Positions 13,238 to 21,036 of a stretch of DNA of 44,268 nt are shown here, piece after piece. Every line of letters begins with the position of its first letter. Within the stretch, counting starts at the first letter, position 1. Both the position numbers and the translations under genes were made by a program. The notes under the pieces were generated by a model. That model saw only the letters and a program-made list of their open reading frames with translations, was not told the origin of the DNA and searched no databases. Source of the DNA: an uncultured Lachnospiraceae bacterium (GTDB lineage Bacteria; Bacillota; Clostridia; Lachnospirales; Lachnospiraceae); the NCBI GenBank assembly GCA_910587935.1, contig CAJUNP010000011.1:1-44268 (forward strand), in the 5' to 3' direction.

Positions 13238-13963
13238 GTGAGCTATTATGATGACTATGATGAAGATTATGAACCGAGCCAAGAAGAAATGGAGGAGATG
13301 GATGGTATGGAGAACACTGAGGTAAAGATGGAAAAAGAGAATCTGAAAATTGAGTTCAATACAGAGAACTTTGCTCTTGGCATCATCCGGGCTGTAGCAG
13401 CAGAGGTAAAAAAGAACCTTTACAGCGAGATTGTAGCGGAAATCAAGAGCGAAGTGCTTGGTGACATCAAGGAGAAAATCCAGTATGCGGCAAGCGATAT
13501 TATCAAGGGCATCGTCCAGGATTTTATGGATAATGAAAAAATTCAGATCGGTGGATCGTCTGTCTGGGATGATGAACCGAAGGAGGAACTTACATTGACA
13601 CAGTATGCGAAACGCTGCGTGAAGGACTGCATCGAAAATAGCAGATTTCGCATTGTCAAGAGCTTTGAAAAAGATAGATACAACAAGGGGAGATATAGGG
13701 CAGAAACACAGGAGTACACATTTGAGGAGTATCTGCTTCAGCATCTCGGCATTGACAATGAGGTGAAAAATTACCTGGATAAGCAGGTAGATGAAGTTCG
13801 CCAGCAGGTAAATCGTGATGTGAAGGCTGCATTTGACGAGAGTACGAAGACGATGTTGTCTAATGCTGTTCTCCAGGTCCTCATGGCAAACGATACTTAT
13901 AAGAAGATTGAAAGCAATATCTCTTGCATAGCAGATAGGCAGCAGGAGGAAACACAAAAATAG
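13238..13963 (+). CDS. Unknown helical protein, 241 residues
   Basis: GTG 13238 follows TTAGGAGGTGCTATTTC. The N-terminus is very acidic (SYYDDYDEDYEPSQEEMEEM). The rest is helical, with repeated segments such as NFALGIIRAVAAEVKKNLYS and QVDEVRQQVNRDVKAAFDE. It may form coiled coils or an extended helical structure. There is no membrane segment or enzyme motif. It lies between SSB and the parB-like gene, so a role in element maintenance is possible but unproven. Confidence 0.75.
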   Translation: MSYYDDYDEDYEPSQEEMEEMDGMENTEVKMEKENLKIEFNTENFALGIIRAVAAEVKKNLYSEIVAEIKSEVLGDIKEKIQYAASDIIKGIVQDFMDNEKIQIGGSSVWDDEPKEELTLTQYAKRCVKDCIENSRFRIVKSFEKDRYNKGRYRAETQEYTFEEYLLQHLGIDNEVKNYLDKQVDEVRQQVNRDVKAAFDESTKTMLSNAVLQVLMANDTYKKIESNISCIADRQQEETQK

Positions 13964-13975
13964 GAGGCTGATACT

Positions 13976-14167
13976 GTGGCTCAGGATGAAGAAGCAGTAA
14001 ACAATTTAGCTAAGAAAATAGGCTCAATAGGCATGATTATTGCCGTTGCCAGCATGAATAATAGCCTTGGCGGACTTGTAAGAAATCAGCTAAATGCTGC
14101 TATGAGATATGAGGAGGAAAAAGTTCTTAAACAGAAGTTTGAAAATGAAATGGAGGAATTGGAATGA
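13976..14167 (+). CDS. 63-residue protein with a hydrophobic segment
   Basis: GTG 13976 follows TAGGAGGCTGATACT; the previous stop lies within the ribosome site. The product has a mildly hydrophobic stretch (KKIGSIGMIIAVASMNNSLG, residues 14-33), then a charged helix ending EEKVLKQKFENEMEELE. It could be a small membrane-interacting or helical partner protein. Its end overlaps the ATG of the parB-like gene (ATGA). No family recognised. Confidence 0.65.
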   Translation: MAQDEEAVNNLAKKIGSIGMIIAVASMNNSLGGLVRNQLNAAMRYEEEKVLKQKFENEMEELE

Positions 14168-15506
14168 GTGATATTGTGAACATTGGCATAGAACATATCC
14201 ATCCGCATCCGGAGAACCCCAGGAAAGACCTGGGGATTTGACGGAACTGGTGGAGTCTGTTAAGAAGTTGGGTGTGATGCAGAATTTGACCGTAATTCCC
14301 CAAGAAGGGAACCCCGGAGAGTACACAGCCTTAATCGGGCATCGGAGACACGCTGCGGCGAAGCTGGCAGGAATTGCCGAGCTTCCCTGCATCATCAAGG
14401 AGGGCATGAGCAAAAAAGAGCAGGTATCCATCATGCTTGAAGAAAATATGCAGAGGAATGACCTCACGATTTATGAGCAGGCACAAGGTTTTCAGATGAT
14501 GCTTGACCTTGGAGAAACAGAGGAGTCCATTGCCGAAAAGACCGGCTTCAGTAAAACGACCATCCGGCATCGGTTGAATATTGCGAAACTGGATCAGAAG
14601 GAACTGAAGAAGAAAGAGCAGGATGACAGCTTCCAGCTCTCGCTGAAAGATTTGTATGAACTGGAGAAGGTTGAGGATGTCAAAACCAGGAATAAGATTT
14701 TGAAGGATGCCAAGGACTCCAGGGAGATTGTCTCGATGGCACAGAGAGCCGCTGCGGAAGCGATACGGAATAAGAGGTACAAGAAAATTGCTGAGATGGC
14801 GAAGAAAGCCGGCATCGAAAAAGCACCGAAGGAAGCTGAGAATGAGATGTACTCTGGGAAGTGGGATACTATCAAGGAGTTCGACCTGGATAAAGAGCCT
14901 CCGAAGAAACTTTCTGTGAAGGATGATGACAAGCTGTATTATCTTCTGTACTGGCGTTCCGTCCGCATCATCAGAAAACACAAGAATGAGAAAAAAGAAC
15001 TGACTCCGGAGGAGATTGCCAAAAAGGAGAAGGATAAGAAAAAGAAGCAGATTAAGGCGATTATCAAGGAGACGGATGCCAGCCGCAAGGAGTTCATCTG
15101 CAATATCATTGCCGGGAAGATTGATGCTGTGAAGAATGAGGAGGAGATAAGGGAAAAGGCATGGAGGTTCCTGCTTGAAAAGTGTGCCTACCTGTCATTC
15201 AACAGCATGATCGGCTTCTTCACCGAGAAAGAGTATTATAGCTGCACAGAGGAGGAGAAAGCTGAAGCTGAGAAAAAGCTGAAAGGACTCAGCTATACGC
15301 ACTCGATGCTTGTTGCACTCCACAATGCGGCAAAAGATACGGAGCTTGTTGACTGGCAGGGGCACTACAAGAAGGACTCCGGCGAAACTTTGAAGCATTG
15401 CTATGAGGTTCTGAAGCCGTATGGCTGGACCTTTGCCAATGAAGATGCTGAAAAGGTGCTGGACGGAACGCACGAACTGTATGAGAAGGAGGCAGAGAAC
15501 GGATAG
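14164..15506 (+). pseudogene. ParB-like partition/regulatory protein, interrupted by one frameshift
   Basis: ATG 14164 encodes MSDIVNIGIEHIHPHPENPR followed by KDLGI and a premature TGA at 14239. The frame continues from 14238 as TELVESVKKLGVMQNLTVIP. Adding one G to the GGGG at 14232-14235 restores KDLGDLTELVES, the normal ParB form. Later come GHRRHAAAKLAG, MLEENMQRNDLTIYEQAQG and an HTH (ESIAEKTGFSKTTIRHRLN), then a charged C-terminal region. Total length would be about 448 residues. It could be a true lesion or a sequencing error. TTG 14238 is a conceivable restart, without a ribosome site. Confidence 0.85.
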
Positions 15507-15999
15507 GAAGGAGATTACCGCCCTCCTATCCTTGTCGATAAAAAAGCATATTGTTCCACATAACGATCCGAGGATTTATTGGGCGAGAGAAGTCACGTTC
15601 GACTATGCAACCAGTAACTCCGTCAGAGTCGATTACATGAAGTTCAAGCCTGTAAATAATACGGTGTCTGGCATAGAAAAAGGCGATTTCTATTGTTATG
15701 AGGTAAAGTCATCAGTAGAAGATTTCCATTCAAAGAACGGACATAATTTTTTAGGAGATTACAATTATTATGTCATGCCAGAGGAAGTATATGTGAAAGT
15801 CAGTAATGAGATACCGTATGGGATAGGCGTTTACGTTCCGGAAAAGAAAAACTACCGGGGAGACTGGTACGATTTGAAGTCTGTAAAGAAAGCCGTTCGG
15901 AAGGATAGGGGAAGACCGGTATCTGAGATGCTTCTTATGATGTTCAGATCGGCGGCGAGAGAAAGGAGAAACGAAGATGAAGATTACAGAAAGGCTTAG
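15481..15999 (+). CDS. PD-(D/E)xK-like nuclease-fold protein (MmcB-like)
   Basis: The reading frame overlaps the parB-like end. ATG 15481 is the nearest ATG, but AGGAAGGAG at 15505-15513 suggests an initiator a little later, so the start is uncertain. The region has NSVRVDYMKF followed by FYCYEVKSSVEDF, a D...ExK arrangement typical of PD-(D/E)xK nuclease folds, then YYVMPEEVYVKV and IPYGIGVYV. It is similar to MmcB-type DNA-repair proteins. Likely acts on element DNA, but only the fold is suggested. Confidence 0.65.
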   Translation: MRRRQRTDRKEITALLSLSIKKHIVPHNDPRIYWAREVTFDYATSNSVRVDYMKFKPVNNTVSGIEKGDFYCYEVKSSVEDFHSKNGHNFLGDYNYYVMPEEVYVKVSNEIPYGIGVYVPEKKNYRGDWYDLKSVKKAVRKDRGRPVSEMLLMMFRSAARERRNEDEDYRKA

Positions 16000-16411
16000 G
16001 GAATATGCGAAGGCATATCGGGAACCGCCGACTGGCAGAGAAGTCGAAGGAACGGTTGAACTGCTGGAGGAAGCAGCTGAACATATAGAGATGCTCGGCG
16101 GCAAAGAGGAAAGAGATATTGTCTTCCGGAGATGTATCTGCGATTATGGAACACAGCCCCAGGTGGATATGATGATTGAGGAAATGAGCGAGCTGACGAA
16201 AGCTCTGCTGAAATGGCGAAGGGCGAAAGGTGCCGAACTGACAGCCGCCAGGGGTTGCATCATTGATGAACTGGCAGATGTTCGGATCATGGCAAGGCAG
16301 ATGGAGATTTTGTTCCAGGCAGAAGATGAAGTTGAGAGAAGGATTGATTTCAAGGTCCAGCGGCAGAGTAAACGGCTGGAAGAATGGGAGGCAAAGAATG
16401 GGAGAAAATGA
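15977..16411 (+). CDS. MazG-like nucleotide pyrophosphohydrolase
   Basis: ATG 15977 follows GAAAGGAGAAACGAAG and encodes 144 residues. The all-alpha NTP pyrophosphatase pattern is visible: EEMSELTKALLKWRR (ExxE at E69 and E72) and DELADV (ExxD at E98 and D101), which bind Mg ions. Phage and plasmid versions hydrolyse dNTPs or altered nucleotides and may lower ppGpp in the host. It lies in a tight cluster with a nuclease-fold gene, within the element's last operon. The exact substrate is unknown. Confidence 0.8.
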   Translation: MKITERLREYAKAYREPPTGREVEGTVELLEEAAEHIEMLGGKEERDIVFRRCICDYGTQPQVDMMIEEMSELTKALLKWRRAKGAELTAARGCIIDELADVRIMARQMEILFQAEDEVERRIDFKVQRQSKRLEEWEAKNGRK

Positions 16412-16568
16412 TTACAGTAAGAGAGTTGATGAACTGAAGGAGGCGGCGGAGCCGTTGGTAGATTATCTGTATAAGTACGGCACACCGCATGATGTCATCA
16501 TTGTGAGGATGGACTCGGTAGAGCATCTTTCCGGAGAAGCAGGATCGCCGATTGAAGTGAGAGATTAG
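16398..16568 (+). CDS. 56-residue acidic protein
   Basis: ATG 16398 overlaps the end of the MazG-like gene by 14 bases and uses GGGAGGCAAAGA just upstream as its ribosome site. The product (MGENDYSKRVDELKEAAEPL...) is helical at first, then has HDVIIVRMDSVEHLSGEAGS. Such a small acidic protein is common in these elements, and I do not recognise the family. It is followed by 10 bases and the last gene of the element. Confidence 0.6.
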   Translation: MGENDYSKRVDELKEAAEPLVDYLYKYGTPHDVIIVRMDSVEHLSGEAGSPIEVRD

Positions 16569-16578
16569 GAGGTGCGGC

Positions 16579-16857
16579 ATGGGAAAGATTAAAGGCTTTA
16601 TTCTGAACCGCAAGCAGTACGACCGCATCCGGAAGATGGACCACTGCCAAATGACATTATGGGCGGAGTCGGTGTATAAGTCCGGGTATGCAGATGGCAA
16701 GGAAGCAGCGAGCGGATTGACGGCTCCGGAAATCCGGGAGGTGCTGCTCCGGGTGAAGGGCATCGGCGAAAAGAAAGTGGATGTCATCACCGCCGCCCTG
16801 GAGGAAGCTATGGAGCAGAGTATAAGGACAAGTGGCAAAAATCCTATTGATGGCTAG
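16579..16857 (+). CDS. Small protein with helix-hairpin-helix-like tail
   Basis: ATG 16579 follows TTAGGAGGTGCGGC. The product is 92 residues. The C-terminal half contains PEIREVLLRVKGIGEKKVDV followed by ITAALEEA, where VKGIGEKK resembles a helix-hairpin-helix DNA-binding turn. The N-terminus has a charged, aromatic segment (RKQYDRIRKMDHCQMTLWAE). A role in DNA binding is plausible. This is the last gene before the inferred element boundary. Confidence 0.65.
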   Translation: MGKIKGFILNRKQYDRIRKMDHCQMTLWAESVYKSGYADGKEAASGLTAPEIREVLLRVKGIGEKKVDVITAALEEAMEQSIRTSGKNPIDG

Positions 16858-16875
16858 GATAAAAACCGATATAAT
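16847..16875 (+). promoter_or_regulatory. Promoter-like sequence at the element end
   Basis: TTGATG at 16847-16852 and a consensus TATAAT at 16870-16875 are separated by 17 bp. It overlaps the end of the last element gene and points toward the chromosome. No normal gene follows on this strand; the next ATG gives only nine codons. It might drive an antisense transcript across the YciI-like gene. Confidence 0.45.
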
Positions 16876-16890
16876 GGTATGGAGAAAGGC

Positions 16891-16937
16891 GTTTCTATCG
16901 AAATGTAAATTACAAAAGTGGAATTTCGAGACGAAAC
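16891..16937. other. Compound inverted repeat near the element boundary
   Basis: GTTTC-N4-GAAAT (16891-16904) and ATTTC-N5-GAAAC (16923-16937) mirror each other. Between them is GTAAATTAC, itself a palindrome (16905-16913). This layout resembles a recombinase binding region or an attachment site, and it lies where the element should end. No direct repeat at the other end can be checked here. Confidence 0.4.
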
Positions 16938-17003
16938 CGCCACATGGGGGATGCTATGCTTGTGATTTAACATCGTTTTTAGGCGGGCGAAGGGCTGCTT
17001 TTG

Positions 17004-17303
17004 CTACAGCAAATAGTCGTTATTCCTGTCGGCCACCTGCAGTGAAGCAAGGGTATACGTTGCATATCCTTCGACAACAAGCGGTTCTAATTTACACAGA
17101 GCTTCTGCTTCTTCATAGCTCTGTGTTTTAAAAATAACCATGCCTGCAACGCCGGGATAACCTTTTAACGGGCCGCAAAGTTCGATCTTTCCATCGGCAT
17201 CCAAATGTTTCAGGTTTTCTACGTGTCTTGCAATTACGGCTTTTGTAACTTTATTATATGACTTTCCTCTTTTAATCATCATTACATACAGCCATTTGTC
17301 CAT
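17004..17303 (-). CDS. YciI-like domain protein
   Basis: This is 99 residues, with the start at 17303 after a strong AAGGAGGTAACAAT on the minus strand. It reads MDKWLYVMMIKRGKSYNKVT, then VIARHVENLKHLDADGKIEL, then GMVIFKTQSYEEAEALCKLE and ends NNDYLL, the plan of YciI-family proteins (a small alpha/beta ferredoxin-like domain; enzymatic role mostly unknown). It is complete, so the element did not interrupt it. The inferred element boundary lies just past its 3' end. Confidence 0.85.
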   Translation of the reverse strand: MDKWLYVMMIKRGKSYNKVTKAVIARHVENLKHLDADGKIELCGPLKGYPGVAGMVIFKTQSYEEAEALCKLEPLVVEGYATYTLASLQVADRNNDYLL

Positions 17304-17395
17304 ATTGTTACCTCCTTGGCGTAGATTTTAATCATTTTGGCAGTTGGTTTTTTAAAAATTATTTATAATTTGTATCGGACAAAATTGTTTGATTC

Positions 17396-17424
17396 TTTAC
17401 AAAATTTGAAAAATGCGCTATGAT
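17396..17424 (+). promoter_or_regulatory. Promoter of the PilZ gene
   Basis: TTTACA at 17396-17401 and TATGAT at 17419-17424 are separated by 17 bp. The upstream region is AT-rich. The leader to ATG 17485 is about 55 bases and carries AGGGAAGG. Confidence 0.7.
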
Positions 17425-17484
17425 AAATTCGGGTATGTAATTTAAAAATGTATTAAGAAACAGAAGGGAAGGTTGTCAGTTATT

Positions 17485-17817
17485 ATGGAAGAGAGAAGAA
17501 AAAGTAAGAGAAGTGAGCTGAAGTCCAGCTTGATCATCAAGCGGCTTGACCAGAGTGATGAGCAGATTGGGATAGAGATTCTGGACGTATCTAAGACAGG
17601 AGTCGGGTTTAACTGTGATCAGAGGCTGATGATCGGTTCTGTTTATGAATCTTATCTTACTATATGGACCAAGGAAGTTCTTCACGCTTTCTTTGAAATC
17701 CGCAGAATAGAAAAGATCGATGAAGACAGTTACAATTACGGAGCAATTTTTATCGGAATGCCTGAGATGGATGCGGCGAGGATTGAAGTTTATCAGACCG
17801 TTGAAGAGCATAAATAA
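17485..17817 (+). CDS. PilZ-domain protein, probable cyclic di-GMP receptor
   Basis: ATG 17485 is preferred over TTG 17473, which would directly touch the AGGGAAGG ribosome site. The product is about 110 residues. It has RxxxR at R5 and R9 and DxSxxG at D34-G39 (DVSKTG), the two motifs that bind cyclic di-GMP in PilZ domains. It is a stand-alone PilZ protein, with no other domain or membrane segment. It likely controls motility, adhesion or exopolysaccharide output, partner unknown. A terminator follows at 17828. Confidence 0.85.
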   Translation: MEERRKSKRSELKSSLIIKRLDQSDEQIGIEILDVSKTGVGFNCDQRLMIGSVYESYLTIWTKEVLHAFFEIRRIEKIDEDSYNYGAIFIGMPEMDAARIEVYQTVEEHK

Positions 17818-17827
17818 AAGAAATAAG

Positions 17828-17868
17828 ATCTCGGATTCAGGGAATTTGTGAATCTGAGATTTTTTTTA
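17828..17868 (+). terminator. Intrinsic terminator after the PilZ gene
   Basis: ATCTCGGATTCA (17828-17839) pairs with TGAATCTGAGAT (17849-17860), with one G-T pair and a 9-nt loop, followed by a run of T (17861-17867). Confidence 0.9.
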
Positions 17869-17979
17869 TTTTAATGTAACATTTTCCCCTTTTTTTGACA
17901 TGTATATTATGAAGAGAAATTCCTTTATGATCCTTTCCGATGCGTAGAGGGTATTTGTTAAGAAAGGGGATTAGAATAA

Positions 17980-18201
17980 ATGGATCATAATAAGGATTAT
18001 GAAATCAGACAGATATTAATTGCAGAATTATGTGGTCTGCGTGAAAATTACTACAGAGATTCGGAACTTTATAAAGAAGCGTCAAAGGTACTGAGGGATG
18101 TGAAACAAAATAACGTCGGCATTGGAGATATTTTGTGTAAGTATAAGGAGTTTTGGATGGAAAGCAGAATTTCTGTTCTTGATTTAATGACATTAAACTA
18201 A
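17980..18201 (+). CDS. Small unknown protein, 73 residues
   Basis: ATG 17980 follows AAAGGGGATTAGAATAA. The product begins MDHNKDYEIRQILIAELCGL and is mostly helical and soluble. I know of no assigned function. It follows the PilZ terminator, so it has its own promoter; TTGACA at 17895-17900 is present but has no convincing -10 box at 17 bp. The VanZ-like gene follows after 28 bases and may be co-transcribed. Confidence 0.7.
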   Translation: MDHNKDYEIRQILIAELCGLRENYYRDSELYKEASKVLRDVKQNNVGIGDILCKYKEFWMESRISVLDLMTLN

Positions 18202-18229
18202 GGCATTAAGGAATCGGAAAGGATTAGAT

Positions 18230-18670
18230 GTGAAAAGGAAGATTTATACCGTAATTTCAGTGATATTACTGGTAGTTCTCTATGCAGTGATATTTGGTTT
18301 TTCGGCACAGACAGGGGAAGAATCCGGGAGATTAAGTCATATGGTGTCGAAAAGGCTTGTACAACTGGCAGATTTTTTCGGTACAAAAGATTGGATGGAA
18401 TGGGAGATCGATTCAAAGGCAGCTTTGATCGATCTGCTTGTCAGAAAAACAGCCCATTTTTCAGAATATGCCGTATTGGGCTTTCTGGAATATGGGCTGG
18501 CTGTGTTATGGATGAAGAAAGGAACCGGCAGGATTGTTTTAACTGCCGTTATTCTTTTTTTATCGGGCGCTTTGGATGAATTGCATCAGTTGTTTGTACC
18601 CGGCCGTTATGCATCTTTTTGGGACGTGCTGTTGGATACGGCGGGCGGATGCGCAGGGATGCTGCTATAA
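18230..18670 (+). CDS. VanZ-like membrane protein
   Basis: GTG 18230 starts a 146-residue membrane protein. A first hydrophobic segment (TVISVILLVVLYAVIFGFSA) is followed by a soluble loop and further membrane helices. RKTAHFSEYAVLG and DELHQLFVPGRYASFWDVLLDTAGG are the signature motifs of the VanZ family, members of which can lower teicoplanin or other lipoglycopeptide sensitivity. No vanHAX genes are near, so a housekeeping envelope role is more likely. Its 3' end overlaps the convergent tyrA by 64 bases. Confidence 0.9.
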   Translation: MKRKIYTVISVILLVVLYAVIFGFSAQTGEESGRLSHMVSKRLVQLADFFGTKDWMEWEIDSKAALIDLLVRKTAHFSEYAVLGFLEYGLAVLWMKKGTGRIVLTAVILFLSGALDELHQLFVPGRYASFWDVLLDTAGGCAGMLL

Positions 18671-19749
18671 CCGTTGTCCGTAAGAAGGCGGCGGGCAAGT
18701 CCGACGGCTGACTCTTCATAAAATTCAATGCGCAGAGAACCTTCCTGTGCTTCTCTGTTGTGAGTAATACCGATATTCTTAATACTGATGTCATGACGCG
18801 CCAAAAGCGCTGCAATGGGAGCCAGCGCGCCGGGTTCGTCGGCAATATCCACATATAAGTCATATGCTTTTTTGATCGGGCCGCTGGATGCGTCAATGAA
18901 CGAATCCCGGTAATTTCTCGCCATGGTAAAAAAGTTTTCCAGATAAGAAGAATCCCGGTTTTGTAAAGCGTTCCTGACGGCGGTTATGCCGGTGATAAAA
19001 CTTTCCAGTAAACGTATAATATTATCGGCGTTGGAGGTGCAGATCTGCCGCCACATTTCCGGGGAAGAAGAGGCGATCCGCGTAATATCCTTAAAACCGC
19101 CGGCGGCGATCATTTTCATGATTTCCTCTTCCGAATCATTATCTTTTACCAGATTAACTAAAGAAGAGGCGATTACGTGCGGAAGATGACTGACCGCAGC
19201 CGTAACGAAATCGTGCCGCTGCGGATCGAGGATCAGCGGAATGGCGCCCATGGAGCATACAAGGTTTTTGAAATCATCAATTTTTTTCGGGTCACATTCT
19301 TCGGAGGGCGTCAGAATATAATATGCGTTTTCCAGAAGCAGGGCCCGGGAATTGATATAGCCTGTACGCTCGCTGCCTGCCATGGGATGCCCGCCGATAA
19401 ACTGCGCCTGCAGTCCGGCTGCGGCAATTTCTTCGTGAATTCCGGTTTTTACGCTCCCTACATCGGTCAGGATACAGGAGGGAGATATACACTTTTTAAT
19501 CTGCGGCAGGTTTCGGTTATTACTGCTGACCGGTGCGCACAGAAACAAAAAGTCACAGCGGGAAAAACTGCCGTCGATCCGGTCCGCAGCCAGATCGATA
19601 ACGTTTTGTTCCCGTGCAAGCCGCAGAGCGGCCGTGTCGGGATCATACGCAATAAGGAATATGTTTTTACTGTGCTTTTCCCGCAGAGCGTGGGCAATGG
19701 AGCCGCCGATCAGTCCAAGACCGATAAAACCGCAAGTGAGTTTGTCCAT
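18607..19749 (-). CDS. tyrA: Prephenate dehydrogenase with C-terminal ACT domain
   Basis: This 380-residue protein starts at 19749. FIGLGLIGGSIAHALR (about 8-23) is the NAD-binding Rossmann motif. GSVKTGIHEEI, GGHPMAGSERTGY and SHLPHVIASSLV are typical of prephenate dehydrogenase, which makes 4-hydroxyphenylpyruvate for tyrosine synthesis. Residues about 297-350 (YDLYVDIADEPGALAPIAAL) are an ACT domain, probably sensing tyrosine. A poorly conserved tail (SSIPAHPPAVSNSTSQKDA) runs into the convergent vanZ-like gene. It lies just downstream of aroF, and both genes act in aromatic amino acid synthesis. Confidence 0.95.
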   Translation of the reverse strand: MDKLTCGFIGLGLIGGSIAHALREKHSKNIFLIAYDPDTAALRLAREQNVIDLAADRIDGSFSRCDFLFLCAPVSSNNRNLPQIKKCISPSCILTDVGSVKTGIHEEIAAAGLQAQFIGGHPMAGSERTGYINSRALLLENAYYILTPSEECDPKKIDDFKNLVCSMGAIPLILDPQRHDFVTAAVSHLPHVIASSLVNLVKDNDSEEEIMKMIAAGGFKDITRIASSSPEMWRQICTSNADNIIRLLESFITGITAVRNALQNRDSSYLENFFTMARNYRDSFIDASSGPIKKAYDLYVDIADEPGALAPIAALLARHDISIKNIGITHNREAQEGSLRIEFYEESAVGLARRLLTDNGYSSIPAHPPAVSNSTSQKDA

Positions 19750-19763
19750 AGTTAGATTCCTTT

Positions 19764-20795
19764 TTAATGGGAGTCGGCAGGATTAAAGCTTCGTCCGATC
19801 ACATCGCAGAAGGGTTTTAATTCGCCGGTTAATTTTGCAAATTTTTCAAAAGTCAGAGACTGAGGACCGTCGGAGAGGGCGTGGGCGGGGTCGTTGTGAA
19901 CTTCGATCATGAGACCGTCCGCATCGCACGCAACGGCGGCTTTGGCCATTGCGGGTACATATTTGTAGGAACCTGTGGAGTGAGAAGGATCTACAATGAC
20001 CGGCAGATGTGTTTTTTCACGCATAACCGGAACGGCGCTTAAATCCAGTGTGTTGCGGGTAGCCGTTTCGTATGTGCGTATGCCGCGTTCGCAGAGTACC
20101 ACATGGGGATTGCCTTCCGCAATAATATATTCGGCGGCGTTGAGCCATTCATCGATGGTTGCGCACAGGCCCCTCTTTAAAAGAACCGGGAGACCGGAAC
20201 GTCCGGCTTCCTTTAACAGAATAAAGTTCTGCATATTTCTTGCGCCGATTTGAATCATATCCACGTATTTCACGGCGGCCTCTATGGCTTCCCGGCTGAC
20301 TACCTCACAGATGGTGGAAAGTCCCGTTTCTTTTTTTGCGTTCTGCATAAATCGGAGCCCTTCTTCTTCCAGCCCCTGGAAAGAGTAGGGAGAAGTGCGG
20401 GGCTTATAGGCGCCGCCTCTTAAGATGGTTGCGCCGCTTTTTTTAACCTGTATGGCAATTTCCATAAGCTGTTCTTCCGTTTCAACGGCACAGGGACCGG
20501 CCATAATGGTCAGAATGCCGGGGCCTATGGAGGTGTTTCCGACGGAAACGGTGGTAGGCTCCGGGTGAAATTTACGGTTTGAAAGCTTATAACTCTCCGT
20601 AACCGGTACAATACGGTCCACGCCTTTGTATACAGTCAGATTTTCGGAGGAAATTTTGGATTTGTCACCGATAATTCCGATAATCGTAACTTCTTCGCCC
20701 TGGGATAAATGTACGGAAAGACCGTGGTCTTCGATATATTTTACGACCGCGCCGATTTCTTCCCGGACAGCCTGAGGTTTCATAACAATAATCAT
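19764..20795 (-). CDS. aroF: DAHP synthase, aroF/aroG type Ibeta
   Basis: This 343-residue protein starts at 20795 with AAGGAG nine bases upstream. Residues 1-70 form the ferredoxin-like N-terminal domain of type Ibeta enzymes. The TIM barrel holds MAGPCAVE, GGAYKPRTSPYSFQG, GARNMQNF, LLKRGL and VDPSHSTG. It condenses phosphoenolpyruvate with erythrose 4-phosphate, the first step of the shikimate pathway. It is probably co-transcribed with tyrA, 14 bases downstream. The N-terminal domain is typical of feedback-inhibited forms. The promoter carries a palindrome, see 20857-20885. Confidence 0.95.
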   Translation of the reverse strand: MIIVMKPQAVREEIGAVVKYIEDHGLSVHLSQGEEVTIIGIIGDKSKISSENLTVYKGVDRIVPVTESYKLSNRKFHPEPTTVSVGNTSIGPGILTIMAGPCAVETEEQLMEIAIQVKKSGATILRGGAYKPRTSPYSFQGLEEEGLRFMQNAKKETGLSTICEVVSREAIEAAVKYVDMIQIGARNMQNFILLKEAGRSGLPVLLKRGLCATIDEWLNAAEYIIAEGNPHVVLCERGIRTYETATRNTLDLSAVPVMREKTHLPVIVDPSHSTGSYKYVPAMAKAAVACDADGLMIEVHNDPAHALSDGPQSLTFEKFAKLTGELKPFCDVIGRSFNPADSH

Positions 20796-20856
20796 AGCTG
20801 TAAATCTCCTTATTCATATATTTGGTCAATTCATGGTTAGGGTTGCGTACAATGCC

Positions 20857-20885
20857 AATATATCACTTTAAAGTGCGAAAGTCAA
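20857..20885 (-). promoter_or_regulatory. aroF promoter with operator-like palindrome in the spacer
   Basis: On the minus strand, TTGACT (20880-20885) and TATATT (20857-20862) are 17 bp apart. The perfect 12-bp palindrome CACTTTAAAGTG (20864-20875) lies between them. A repressor bound here would block initiation, probably in response to aromatic amino acids. Confidence 0.7.
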
Positions 20886-20932
20886 TAATAATATTTTAAG
20901 AAAATTTAAATGTGCAAAAAGCATAATAATGC

Positions 20933-20961
20933 TTGTAAAGCGCTTGAAAATTTAGTAAAAT
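20933..20961 (+). promoter_or_regulatory. Promoter of the EF-G-like gene
   Basis: TTGTAA (20933-20938) and TAAAAT (20956-20961) are 17 bp apart. An AGCAT-N4-ATGCT inverted repeat overlaps the start of -35. The divergent aroF promoter is about 70 bp away. Confidence 0.65.
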
Positions 20962-21036
20962 ATACGCAAGGGAGATTTGAAAATTGCGGTAAAATTATCA
21001 AATTTACCAAAAATATCTGAAGTTGGAGGAATTGAT

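Larger units (their letters stand above)
1..16940. mobile_element. Right-hand part of an integrative phage/ICE-like element
   Basis: About 30 short genes lie on one strand with small gaps or ATGA/GTGA overlaps. Several belong to phage or conjugative-element families: HNH proteins, SSB, ParB-like, MazG-like, MazF-like and a DGR-type target protein. Most others are unrecognised. Gene style changes sharply after about 16,900 to ordinary chromosomal genes on both strands with terminators. No integrase, relaxase, capsid or terminase gene is visible, so phage versus ICE cannot be decided. The left end lies outside the window. The right boundary is inferred to fall between the last element gene (ends 16857) and the YciI-like gene (ends 17004). 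Confidence 0.75.

Noticed and set aside
16880..16909. Nine-codon leader peptide or gene start near the border
   Set aside because: The ATG lies 5 bases after the -10 box, with no ribosome site and a stop after nine codons.
16832..17131. Frame on + across the boundary (99 codons)
   Set aside because: It runs antisense to the YciI-like gene and starts inside the last element gene; no recognisable product.
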